A stretch of DNA of 13,500 nt, taken from contig JAEZLY010000298.1 in NCBI GenBank assembly GCA_023414985.1, positions 1 through 13,500 of the forward strand. Reading direction: 5' to 3'. Within the stretch, counting starts at the first letter, position 1, and each line of letters starts with the position of its first letter. Under the pieces are notes generated by a model, which made no database searches, was not told the DNA's origin, and saw only the letters and a list, made by a program, of their open reading frames with translations. A program made the translations under genes and the position numbers. Shown here piece after piece: positions 1-6,370 of the stretch. This stretch comes from Bacillota bacterium. GTDB taxonomy: Bacteria; Bacillota; Clostridia; Lachnospirales; Lachnospiraceae.

Positions 1-1005
1 GTTGATCAGGGTACACGATTTATTGTTATTAATCGGAAGGGCAAATACTCCCATGTTCATGTCCGGATTGGTTGTCATAATCGTATTGGAAGCCCAGGTA
101 CCCTGTACATACATTGCTGCTTTACCCAAAGCGAAATCAGCACTGCCGGCCTCACTTCCCTCTTCCATGGCCCGCTCTGTACCATTCTGCATAATTAAGT
201 CGATGACATCAAAGATATCACTGATCTCCGAGTAGGAGCCGTTATCCGCATACATACGATCCAGCCAGTCAGGAAGCTCTCCCGACACTTTTCCGCCGAT
301 GGTTAAGCCTGTCATGAGCTGAGGAACCCACTGCTCCTGATATGCCATAAGAAAAGGGGTATAGTTCTTGCTCTTAAGAACCTGGCAGATATTCTTTAAA
401 TCATCCAGAGTATCCGGAGCCTTCAGTCCGCATTCATCAAAGATATCCTTGTTATATAAAACTCCCCAGGCGGTACTCTCGATCGGAACAGCCAGAAGCT
501 TACCATCTATCGTGACTGTGCTCTTTACGTTGTCATAAAGCTTACCTGCAAGTGCTTCCTTTGAGAGATCCGTAAGGTAGCCCGCATCATTATAAGTCTT
601 TAGATTATTGCAGTGAACTGTATAAAGATCGGGAGCATCATCACCGGTCAGACGAGCCTGCAATACGCTGTCATACTGATCCGAACTGGGCATCTCCAGA
701 TTGACCTTAACCTTGATATTCTCTTCGGCTAGCATCTTATCCTCGAACTGCTTACAATAGGTTTCCCATTGATCCATGTACTGCGGAAAACTCATCATAA
801 TATTGAGCTCTGCTTCCTTCGGTTCCGCTGTTTCTGCAGATTTGTCTGAGGATGTGTCCTCTGCTCCGGCGGTCGCCTGTGGTGTCGGTGTCGTACTGTC
901 AGACCCTGTAGCTGCCCCACTGTCAGCCTTTCCCCCACATGCAGCCAGAGTAAATACCATACATAATGAGACTGCCATAGAAATTAATTTCTTCCAAGCT
1001 TTCAT
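1..1005 (-). CDS. Extracellular solute-binding lipoprotein of an ABC transporter (partial, C-terminus outside window)
   Basis: The frame is open for 335 codons from ATG at 1005 to the left edge, so only the N-terminal part is present. The protein starts with a lipoprotein signal: MKAWKK, a hydrophobic stretch, then lipobox LAAC with the lipidated Cys at residue 23. A low-complexity Ser/Thr/Ala/Glu linker to about residue 65 follows. The rest reads as a family 1 sugar-type binding protein, with ELNIMMSF, DDAPDLYTVH, VPIESTAWGVLYNKDIFDECG and, near the edge, GKAAMYVQGTWASN, all typical of this fold. It should sit on the outer membrane face and deliver a carbohydrate or similar solute to permeases probably encoded to the left. 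The start is supported by AGGAGGAG about 5 nt upstream. It lies directly downstream of a YesM/YesN-like pair, a common arrangement in Clostridia where the pair controls the transporter. The substrate cannot be read from sequence. Confidence 0.92.
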   Translation of the reverse strand, partial: MKAWKKLISMAVSLCMVFTLAACGGKADSGAATGSDSTTPTPQATAGAEDTSSDKSAETAEPKEAELNIMMSFPQYMDQWETYCKQFEDKMLAEENIKVKVNLEMPSSDQYDSVLQARLTGDDAPDLYTVHCNNLKTYNDAGYLTDLSKEALAGKLYDNVKSTVTIDGKLLAVPIESTAWGVLYNKDIFDECGLKAPDTLDDLKNICQVLKSKNYTPFLMAYQEQWVPQLMTGLTIGGKVSGELPDWLDRMYADNGSYSEISDIFDVIDLIMQNGTERAMEEGSEAGSADFALGKAAMYVQGTWASNTIMTTNPDMNMGVFALPINNNKSCTLIN

Positions 1006-1030
1006 AAAACTCCTCCTGCTAATTTAATTT

Positions 1031-1070
1031 CACCCTTTGGGTGTCCACCGCCAGACCTTCTCCTGCGGTA
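1031..1070 (-). promoter_or_regulatory. Two small hairpins in the leader of the solute-binding protein gene
   Basis: CACCC TTT GGGTG at 1031-1043 is a perfect 5-bp inverted repeat, and ACCGC (1047-1051) pairs with GCGGT (1066-1070). On the minus strand both fall in the leader just upstream of the ribosome binding site. They may be leader stem-loops or protein-binding sites; the sequence alone cannot decide. Neither is followed by a T-run, so they do not look like terminators. Confidence 0.35.
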
Positions 1071-1075
1071 ATTAA

Positions 1076-1104
1076 ATCATAGCATTTCTGGTATAAATTA
1101 CATT
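1076..1104 (-). promoter_or_regulatory. Possible activator-dependent promoter of the solute-binding protein gene
   Basis: On the minus strand a good -10 box, TATGAT (1076-1081), is present, but the hexamer 17 nt upstream (AATGTA, 1099-1104) matches the -35 consensus poorly. A promoter with a good -10 and poor -35 would suit activation by the adjacent AraC-type regulator. This is inference. Read-through from the response regulator gene is also possible because no terminator is visible in the 113-bp gap. Confidence 0.35.
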
Positions 1105-1118
1105 TTCAGAAACAGACA

Positions 1119-2228
1119 TTATTTATTGTCAATTATTGAACCCCTGACATCTCCGGGTGTTTTCCCGAAATATTTCTTAAAGGTCTTATAGAAATGAGCC
1201 TGATCGATATACCCCACCATATTACCGACTTCCTTTAACGGTATCTTGTAATCCAGAATCAATTCCTTAGCCCGTTCCATCTTAAGTTCAGTCAGATATT
1301 CCAAAAAGCCTTTTCCTGCCTCGGCTTTAAATGCCTTACTTAAATATTCCTTACTGACATAGAAGATCGCTGCCGTAAGCTCCAGGGTGATCCCCTCGGT
1401 ATAATGATCCTCCACATATTTTCTGATCCGGCTGATATCCAGACGATTCCGGTTGCGGTTATATTCCTGCATCTGCTCTGATGCGATGCAATACAGATTC
1501 TGTACATAGTCAAGCATTTCTCTAAGGGAGGCATCCCTGCTGAAGACGAAGGAGGTATCATTCTTACTCAGGATTTCCTTCGGAAGCAGCTCTCTGCTCA
1601 GAAGGACATGCTCTAAGGCATTCATTAAGGTAAAATAGATACACACAATCAAGCTCTTTGCCGGATTCTCACCTTCATGCTTGAGGATCAGACCATAAAT
1701 CTCGTTGCATTTTTGCCGGATGATATCGGTTTCCATCGAGTTTAGGGAATCACAGAGATCATCCCTCAAAGTGTAGTATTGCCCCGCCCAATCGGCATCG
1801 AGGAAACCACTTTCCAGGTTTTTGGCATCATTTCTGCTTAAGTTACGGCTCTTCAACAGCTCACTGCAGGTACTCAGCTGCTTGTTCAACTCCTCCTGCT
1901 TGATCGGTTTCAGGAGATAGTCGACCGCTTCCAGCTTCAGGGCGCTTCGGATATAGGAATAGTTGTCATACCCGCTGATGAAGATGACGAGGGAATTGTT
2001 ATTTTCCTTACGCAGCCGGTCGATTAAGTCAATCCCGTTCATGTGAGGCATCCTGACATCGGTCAGGATTACATCCGGCGAGGTCTGCCGAATCAGCTCT
2101 AATCCGAATTCACCATCGGAAGCCTCTCCCACGATCTCCAGATCAAGACCTTCAAAGTCTCCAAGCGTCTTGATCACCTCCCGGGTCCAGGGCTCGTCGT
2201 CAATGATAACAACCTTATATTTCATCAT
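1119..2228 (-). CDS. Response regulator, YesN type (receiver plus AraC-family DNA-binding domain)
   Basis: This 369-residue protein has an N-terminal CheY-like receiver (about 4-122) with acidic pocket D10/D11, phospho-acceptor D57 in ILTDVRMP, S85 and K107 in LLKPIKQEE. A linker of about 140 residues follows, and the C-terminal 105 residues form an AraC/XylS double helix-turn-helix (about 264-365) ending in the typical QAHFYKTFKKYFGKTPGDVR. It should be phosphorylated by the kinase encoded just upstream and activate a nearby transport operon. ATG at 2228 is preceded by AAGGAG 7 nt upstream, lying inside the last codons of the kinase gene. The second codon is also ATG but is spaced less well. 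The gap to the kinase stop is 4 nt, so the two are almost certainly co-transcribed and translationally coupled. The target is inferred to be the solute-binding protein gene at 1-1005. Confidence 0.95.
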   Translation of the reverse strand: MMKYKVVIIDDEPWTREVIKTLGDFEGLDLEIVGEASDGEFGLELIRQTSPDVILTDVRMPHMNGIDLIDRLRKENNNSLVIFISGYDNYSYIRSALKLEAVDYLLKPIKQEELNKQLSTCSELLKSRNLSRNDAKNLESGFLDADWAGQYYTLRDDLCDSLNSMETDIIRQKCNEIYGLILKHEGENPAKSLIVCIYFTLMNALEHVLLSRELLPKEILSKNDTSFVFSRDASLREMLDYVQNLYCIASEQMQEYNRNRNRLDISRIRKYVEDHYTEGITLELTAAIFYVSKEYLSKAFKAEAGKGFLEYLTELKMERAKELILDYKIPLKEVGNMVGYIDQAHFYKTFKKYFGKTPGDVRGSIIDNK

Positions 2229-2232
2229 TGCC

Positions 2233-3987
2233 TCACTCCTTCCTTACCGTTTTCGTCAGTACTCGTACTATGGTTCCCATTCCATAAGTACTTTCGATGG
2301 TAATTCCGTATTTATCCTCAGCAAATTTCAGCCGCAGTCTTGTATTGACATTACAAAGCCCGATATGGGAGCTGGACTTTAACGTATTTTCCGTATCATT
2401 TTTCAGGGACAGCTGTATCTGCTCCAGACGATCGGGCTGGATACCGATTCCGTTATCCTCCATCGTAATCAAGAGGTCTCCCTCCGGTGTCTGACCTCCC
2501 GCCAGCACAATCCTCCAAAGCCCTGCTTTATTGGAAAGGCCATGCTCCAGGCTGTTTTCCAAGAGCGGTTGCAAGATTAATTTGGGGATCAGGTAATCCA
2601 TCAGTTCCTCCGGTATATGGATTTCCAGGCTGATTCGATTGCCAAAGCGTTCATCCTGTATCGCAAGATAGGCTTTAAAATACTGGATCTCCTCCTTCAG
2701 ACAGACCATCTCATCCGAAAAATTGAGCGAGTATCTCATGATATCCCCAAGTGCCGTAGTAATCTGATATAGCTCCGGAACCTGCTTTTTTAAAGCCATC
2801 CCTCCGATGACCTGAAGGGTATTGTTCATAAAGTGCGGGTTGATCTGTGCCTGCAACGCTCTGAGCTGAGCCTCCCGCTTTTCCAGCTTAGTCTGGTATT
2901 CCTGGGCAATCAGTTCCCTGTTTCTCTCCAACATGAGGGTAAAGCTGTCATGCAGGACACCAATCTCATCCCTGCGCTCCTTCAGATTAATTCCCGAGAA
3001 ATTTTCGATCGTTATGGTACGCATCATGGCTGACAATTCAATGATCGGTTTACTGAAGACCTGTGAGAAGAGTACGGATCCGATAGCGGAGATGATGACA
3101 GCGACCAGCCCGACCGCGAATCCGGCGAGCAGAGTGCCTTTTAATGCTTCTACGATTGAACTGTTGGGAACCGTCATAAGGATTTTCAGTTTTCCTCCCT
3201 TGACATCCCTGAAGAACCAGAAGCTTCCGTCCTGATATATTTCCTGTACATCCTGTTTCTCCAGCTTGTCGATGATATGTACGAGCTTGCTGTCATCAAA
3301 TTCCGCATTTGTCCCATATTCTGCATCAATCAGTTCCTTCTGGTCGTTAAAGATCAAAATAGATTCATCTTTGGTTGTCTTGATATCCTCCAGTATTTCT
3401 TCCAGATCATAGGGACGGATATGCATCGTCATAAGAACCAAAGGCTTTTTATTACCGAAGCTGTAGACCTCATGGTATAACAGGATTTCTTTCCCCGTTC
3501 TCTGAAATACGATATTCGTCTGAAGGGATTTTTCTCGATTCTTCCATTCGTCAAGCCGATTCCCTGTCTCCTCCATATCTGCACCGGAACGTTTTGCTAT
3601 GATCACTTCTTCTTTGGTAAGATTAAAGATCTCCATGGAGTTAAGATTCTTATCCATACTGATTGTCTCATTTAATGCCGAGATCAGATTCAATTTCGCG
3701 GTATAGTCCAGTTCCTGCTTCTTGTTGCACCAGGATGCAATATCATTTTTAATACTCTTGTTAACCTCAAATTCATAAAATTGATCGGAGTATTTCTCTA
3801 CCTCGGTATTCAACCTGTCCTGCAGCCAGCGGATACTCATCCTGCGATTATAGATCAATTGTTCCCGCAAGGTCCGATAGGATAGGAATCCGGCCACACA
3901 CGTTACCATAATAACCAGTAATACAGAAAAGGCCAGTATTCCGAAAAAAAGCTTTTTTCGTATGGATGAATCCTTTGTATTCTTCAC
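2233..3987 (-). CDS. Sensor histidine kinase, YesM type
   Basis: This 584-residue membrane kinase has a transmembrane segment at about 13-35, an extracellular sensor of about 240 residues, a second membrane segment at about 283-306, HAMP (about 307-358), a short coiled stretch, a His_kinase (PF06580) domain and a C-terminal HATPase. The phospho-acceptor is H385 in QAQINPHFMNNTLQ; most relatives have PHFLYNTL, so M and N replace L and Y here, and H, P, F and N are kept. ATP-binding boxes are LILQPLLENSLEHGL (471-484) and MEDNGIGI (509-516). The start is GTG at 3987, with GGGAGG about 7 nt upstream and no better ATG. Together with the downstream AraC-type regulator it forms a classic YesM/YesN pair, which in Clostridia usually senses sugars, often through a solute-binding protein. 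The actual ligand is unknown. Confidence 0.95.
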   Translation of the reverse strand: MKNTKDSSIRKKLFFGILAFSVLLVIMVTCVAGFLSYRTLREQLIYNRRMSIRWLQDRLNTEVEKYSDQFYEFEVNKSIKNDIASWCNKKQELDYTAKLNLISALNETISMDKNLNSMEIFNLTKEEVIIAKRSGADMEETGNRLDEWKNREKSLQTNIVFQRTGKEILLYHEVYSFGNKKPLVLMTMHIRPYDLEEILEDIKTTKDESILIFNDQKELIDAEYGTNAEFDDSKLVHIIDKLEKQDVQEIYQDGSFWFFRDVKGGKLKILMTVPNSSIVEALKGTLLAGFAVGLVAVIISAIGSVLFSQVFSKPIIELSAMMRTITIENFSGINLKERRDEIGVLHDSFTLMLERNRELIAQEYQTKLEKREAQLRALQAQINPHFMNNTLQVIGGMALKKQVPELYQITTALGDIMRYSLNFSDEMVCLKEEIQYFKAYLAIQDERFGNRISLEIHIPEELMDYLIPKLILQPLLENSLEHGLSNKAGLWRIVLAGGQTPEGDLLITMEDNGIGIQPDRLEQIQLSLKNDTENTLKSSSHIGLCNVNTRLRLKFAEDKYGITIESTYGMGTIVRVLTKTVRKE

Positions 3988-4078
3988 GATAAATCCTCCC
4001 GCTAACAGTAATATCCGGCTGCCATAGTGCCAAATATTCGATCATTTATTATTCTCGTATAGAAATACCTTTCGTCTA

Positions 4079-4107
4079 ATTATAGATTATTTTATCAAAG
4101 TTTTAAA
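4079..4107 (-). promoter_or_regulatory. Promoter of the kinase/response-regulator operon
   Basis: On the minus strand, -10 TATAAT (4079-4084) is a perfect consensus and -35 TTTAAA (4102-4107) is four of six, with a 17-nt spacer. It would give a leader of roughly 85 nt before the GTG at 3987. No other sigma-A-like pair in the 3988-4120 interval is as good. Confidence 0.6.
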
Positions 4108-4121
4108 TCTGTATTTCAAAT

Positions 4122-4190
4122 CAAAAAACCCGCATCCGGTTTCTCCTCCTGCCTTACTTCTATCTGCAGGAATAGTCACCAGGTACGGGC
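4122..4190 (-). terminator. Two-level intrinsic terminator downstream of the small membrane protein gene
   Basis: On the minus strand, starting 9 nt after the stop at 4199, CCCGTACCTGGT (4178-4189) pairs with ACCGGATGCGGG (4129-4140). The stem is 12 bp with two G-U pairs and one mismatch, and is followed by six T (4123-4128). Inside its large loop a second stem forms, CCTGC with GCAGG (4166-4170 with 4148-4152). The base, T-run and position support rho-independent termination. It also separates this gene from the kinase promoter. Confidence 0.8.
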
Positions 4191-4198
4191 TATTCATA

Positions 4199-4720
4199 TT
4201 ATTCGTATAGACTGCTGTAATCAGCCAGCCTTTTATTCAGTAAGGACAGGATGTCTTCCGGCTCCATATCCTTTGCCATATCCACCATAATCAGCACCGG
4301 CGGAAGGTTGGAGCTTAGATTCCTCCTGACCAGTCTCCGCTTTACGGCAGTCAGCTGGGACAGAAAACTATCAACATTCTTTGGTATCACAGCGATTGCT
4401 TTCTTATTATATACATTAATGATAATAAATTCTTTGATCTCATCGAAGGAGATAAAGCCTATCCCACTGATGGAGGAACCGTCGATGATTCCCTCATGGG
4501 TAATCGTAAGCAGTTTTCTGACCTTCATTGAATTAATCGCGACTGCCGTAAATAGGATCAGAAAAAACAGGGATGCCATGATACCGGGTACCCAGTAGCT
4601 CGATCTGCTTTGCTTGATTCCCACCACAGTCAATGCCGCAGATGCAATTAAAAGTAAAAGGCTTCCCATTACCCTGACAAATGCTTTATAATTAATCTCT
4701 TCTATTATGATATCTCCCAC
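4199..4720 (-). CDS. Small two-helix membrane protein, probable STM3941 family, function unknown
   Basis: This 173-residue protein has two hydrophobic helices at about 15-35 and 43-63, followed by a soluble domain that begins TITHEGIIDGSSISGIGFISFDEI and ends in a basic and acidic C-terminus (PEDILSLLNKRLADYSSLYE). The pattern of two helices, then a PH-like beta domain with a GII.GSS...G.I.FDEI motif, resembles the STM3941 family as I recall it. That family has no defined role to my knowledge. The start is GTG at 4720, with GGGGGAG about 6 nt upstream. It is monocistronic, with its own promoter overlapping a palindrome and its own terminator. It diverges from a PadR/HAAS operon, so a shared role in envelope or membrane stress is possible but unproven. 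The gene itself is very likely; the family name is less sure. Confidence 0.8.
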   Translation of the reverse strand: MGDIIIEEINYKAFVRVMGSLLLLIASAALTVVGIKQSRSSYWVPGIMASLFFLILFTAVAINSMKVRKLLTITHEGIIDGSSISGIGFISFDEIKEFIIINVYNKKAIAVIPKNVDSFLSQLTAVKRRLVRRNLSSNLPPVLIMVDMAKDMEPEDILSLLNKRLADYSSLYE

Positions 4721-4759
4721 AAGTGCTCCCCCTTCGGCGCTTATAATCAGATTAACCCA

Positions 4760-4788
4760 ATTGTATCTGTTTCCTTCTCTATTTGCAA
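4760..4788 (-). promoter_or_regulatory. Promoter of the small membrane protein gene
   Basis: On the minus strand, -35 TTGCAA (4783-4788) and -10 TACAAT (4760-4765, five of six) are separated by 17 nt. Transcription would start near 4753, about 35 nt before GTG at 4720. The -35 box is one arm of the palindrome at 4782-4804, so a protein bound there would block or change access. Confidence 0.6.
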
Positions 4789-4804
4789 TATGAAATATTG
4801 CAAA
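4782..4804. repeat. Perfect 10-bp palindrome over the minus-strand promoter (candidate operator)
   Basis: TTTGCAATAT (4782-4791), spacer GAA, ATATTGCAAA (4795-4804) is a perfect inverted repeat. Its left arm contains the -35 box of the 4199-4720 gene, which is the typical placement of a repressor operator. On the plus strand it is followed by a T-run (4805-4811) and could look like a weak terminator, but no plus-strand gene lies upstream, so the operator reading is preferred. Its sequence is unrelated to the CTGTCGT motif of the neighbouring PadR promoter, suggesting a different regulator. Confidence 0.6.
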
Positions 4805-4833
4805 ATTTTTTTGAATAATTTTTAAGAAAGTAC

Positions 4834-4862
4834 TTTACCTGTCGTAGTAATTGTGTTATAGT
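4834..4862 (+). promoter_or_regulatory. Promoter of the PadR/HAAS operon
   Basis: -35 TTTACC (4834-4839) and -10 TATAGT (4857-4862) have a 17-nt spacer. Transcription would begin near 4869, giving a leader of about 85 nt to TTG at 4953. The spacer holds operator copy 1, and the start region holds copy 2, so PadR autorepression is expected. Confidence 0.65.
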
Positions 4863-4909
4863 GTAACTACCACGACAGATGAAGTAATAATTACGACTGT
4901 CGTGGTAGT
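4839..4909. promoter_or_regulatory. Three-copy operator array (CTGTCGTRGTA motif), probable PadR autoregulatory site
   Basis: The motif occurs three times: copy 1 CTGTCGTAGTA on plus (4839-4849), copy 2 inverted, ACTACCACGACAG (4866-4878), and copy 3 CTGTCGTGGTAGT on plus (4897-4909). Copies 1 and 2 are inverted about the -10 box, the usual layout of a dimeric PadR site. Copies 2 and 3 form a perfect 13-bp inverted repeat with an 18-nt loop that holds a further small palindrome (GTAAT A ATTAC, 4884-4894). Because copies 2 and 3 lie at or after the likely start of transcription, the mRNA leader could also form a strong 13-bp stem. No T-run follows, so it is not a terminator. Confidence 0.75.
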
Positions 4910-4940
4910 GGATGGAATCCCATTCACAATTAAAATTCAA

Positions 4941-4946
4941 GGAGGG
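4941..4946 (+). promoter_or_regulatory. Ribosome binding site fixing the TTG start of the PadR gene
   Basis: GGAGGG sits 6 nt upstream of TTG at 4953. The open frame extends further upstream to an ATG-like start at 4851, but that extension translates the operator repeats into low-complexity Thr/Val and lies upstream of the predicted transcription start. TTG at 4953 therefore decides the start. Confidence 0.8.
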
Positions 4947-4952
4947 ACGGAT

Positions 4953-5285
4953 TTGATCAGCAGTGATGTCATCCGGGGATATAACGATACGATTATCCTG
5001 TATCTGCTCCTCGAAGGCGATTCTTACGGATATGAGATTTCAAAGAACATCCGGGAATTATCCGATGAGAAATATATCATGAAGGAAACCACCCTTTATT
5101 CCGCTATTAACCGGCTGGAGGACAATGGGTATATTGAATCCTTCTATGGGGATGAGACCTTCGGAAAGCGGCGTACCTATTACAGGATAACCCCGAGCGG
5201 TTTAGCGTATTACAAAGAAAAATGCAAGGAATGGGAACTTACCCAGGACGTAATTAATCGATTTATTAAGGAGTGGAGTGAATAA
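4953..5285 (+). CDS. PadR-family transcriptional regulator
   Basis: Read from TTG at 4953 this is a 110-residue protein, the usual size of short PadR regulators. It begins ISSDVIRGYNDTIILYLLLE, followed by GDSYGYEISKNIRE (helix-turn-helix), the recognition-helix region KETTLYSAINRLEDNGYI, and a wing with FGKRRTYYRITPSGL. A C-terminal helix for dimerisation follows. PadR proteins usually repress their own promoter and an adjacent membrane or transporter gene. Here the three-copy operator covers its promoter, and the stop codon overlaps the next gene's start (TAATG, 1-nt overlap), so it is co-transcribed and coupled with the HAAS-domain gene. The inducer cannot be told from sequence. Confidence 0.93.
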   Translation: MISSDVIRGYNDTIILYLLLEGDSYGYEISKNIRELSDEKYIMKETTLYSAINRLEDNGYIESFYGDETFGKRRTYYRITPSGLAYYKEKCKEWELTQDVINRFIKEWSE

Positions 5286-6262
5286 TGGAAACTATTAGAA
5301 CTTATCTGGACAATTTATTTGCCAGTCTGCCCAAGACGGCAAAGTTAATGGAGTTAAAAAATAATATTCTGGCGAATATGGAAGACAAATATAATGAGCT
5401 GAAGAGCCAGGGAAAGACGGAGAATGAAGCCATCGGCATTGTTATCTCTGAATTCGGCAACATCGACGAGCTGGTCAGTGAGCTCGGTATTCATAAGAAT
5501 GTGGAAGGCCCACAGGAGCCTTTGGTTACCCGCGAGGAAGTAGATGGTTACCTGAATGTGAAGCGCGTCATGGGTATCCAGATCGGGCTCGGGGTGTTCT
5601 TATGTATTTTAGCACCTGCGGTCTTAATACTGTTAGCAGCCCTGGTTGGGGATGGTGTAATCTTTACTAATGTTACCGGAAATGCCGCTAATCTTCCCGG
5701 CCTGATTGCGCTTTTCCTGATGATTACCGCAGCAGTCGGAATCTTCATCTATTCCGGTATGAATTTTGAACGTTATAAGTATATGGAAGAAGGAGTCCAG
5801 CTTCCCTTTGAAGTCGAGACTTCCTTACGGCAGAAGTATCAGAGCTTTAATCCAACCTTCTATTTATGCATTATTGTCGGTGTCTGCCTGATCATCCTGT
5901 CTCCGGTTACATTATTCGGCGCTTCCCTGCTCGGTGAGGGTGCAGCGGAGTACGGTGTTTGTATCATGCTTGCCATCATCGCCTGCTCAGTGTTCCTCTT
6001 CATCACAGCCGGCTCTATCCGCGAAAGCTATGAAAAGCTTTTAAAAATAGGAGACAGCGCACACAAAAGGACGAAAAAAGAGGATAAGGTCATCGGAGCT
6101 GTAGCCTCGGCCGTATGGCCCCTGGCCGTGGTCGTATTTCTCTTCTGCGGTTTTATATATAATCTGTGGTATATTGCCTGGATCGTATTTCCGATCGTAG
6201 GAATCCTGTTCGGAGCATTCTCGGCAGTATACAGTATCATCACAGATAAAGAGGAAAAGTAA
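5285..6262 (+). CDS. HAAS-domain (permease prefix domain 1) integral membrane protein
   Basis: This 325-residue protein starts with a helical HAAS/permease-prefix domain (about 1-70: YLDNLFASLP, then LKNNILANMEDKYNELKSQG and AIGIVISEFGNIDELVSELG). Six predicted membrane segments follow at about 97-121, 138-158, 192-216, 223-243, 269-290 and 293-317. PadR and HAAS genes occur as coupled pairs in many Firmicutes; the HAAS domain is thought to act with the PadR partner, but its biochemical role is not settled. No transport or catalytic motif is visible in the membrane part. ATG overlaps the PadR stop by one base. It may report membrane state or sequester the regulator; that is inference only. 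Confidence 0.9.
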   Translation: METIRTYLDNLFASLPKTAKLMELKNNILANMEDKYNELKSQGKTENEAIGIVISEFGNIDELVSELGIHKNVEGPQEPLVTREEVDGYLNVKRVMGIQIGLGVFLCILAPAVLILLAALVGDGVIFTNVTGNAANLPGLIALFLMITAAVGIFIYSGMNFERYKYMEEGVQLPFEVETSLRQKYQSFNPTFYLCIIVGVCLIILSPVTLFGASLLGEGAAEYGVCIMLAIIACSVFLFITAGSIRESYEKLLKIGDSAHKRTKKEDKVIGAVASAVWPLAVVVFLFCGFIYNLWYIAWIVFPIVGILFGAFSAVYSIITDKEEK

Positions 6263-6314
6263 GCACCTGAAGAAAAAAGCTTCATAGAATCGTTATAGTA
6301 GAAGAAAAGATACC

Positions 6315-6345
6315 ATTGGCGGCATTGTTTTTTCGTGTCGCCAAT
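6315..6345 (+). promoter_or_regulatory. Leader stem-loop upstream of the radical SAM gene
   Basis: ATTGGCGGCA (6315-6324) pairs with TGTCGCCAAT (6336-6345) as a 10-bp stem with one G-U pair and an 11-nt U-rich loop. It ends 25 nt before the ATG at 6371, just upstream of the purine-rich GGGGAG ribosome-binding region. No T-run follows it, so it is not a standard terminator; it may modulate translation or mRNA stability. It sits in the 108-bp gap after the HAAS gene. Confidence 0.5.
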
Positions 6346-6370
6346 ATTCATTAGGGGAGTGGGAGTATTG

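Noticed and set aside
776..1027. 83-codon plus-strand open frame over the lipoprotein N-terminus
   Set aside because: It is the reverse strand of the signal peptide and low-complexity linker of the solute-binding protein, with no ribosome binding site.
4782..4811. Plus-strand intrinsic terminator (palindrome plus T-run)
   Set aside because: No plus-strand gene lies upstream for it to terminate, the stem is AT-rich, and its arm coincides with a minus-strand -35 box, so an operator is the simpler reading.
4851..4952. Upstream in-frame extension of the PadR gene giving a 144-residue protein
   Set aside because: It translates the operator repeats, starts upstream of the predicted transcription start and has no ribosome binding site; TTG at 4953 has GGAGGG at good spacing and gives the normal PadR length.
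6335..6370. GTG at 6335 as start of the radical SAM gene
   Set aside because: It lies in the leader hairpin loop and stem with no ribosome binding site; ATG at 6371 follows a purine-rich GGGAG and begins a normal-looking N-terminus.
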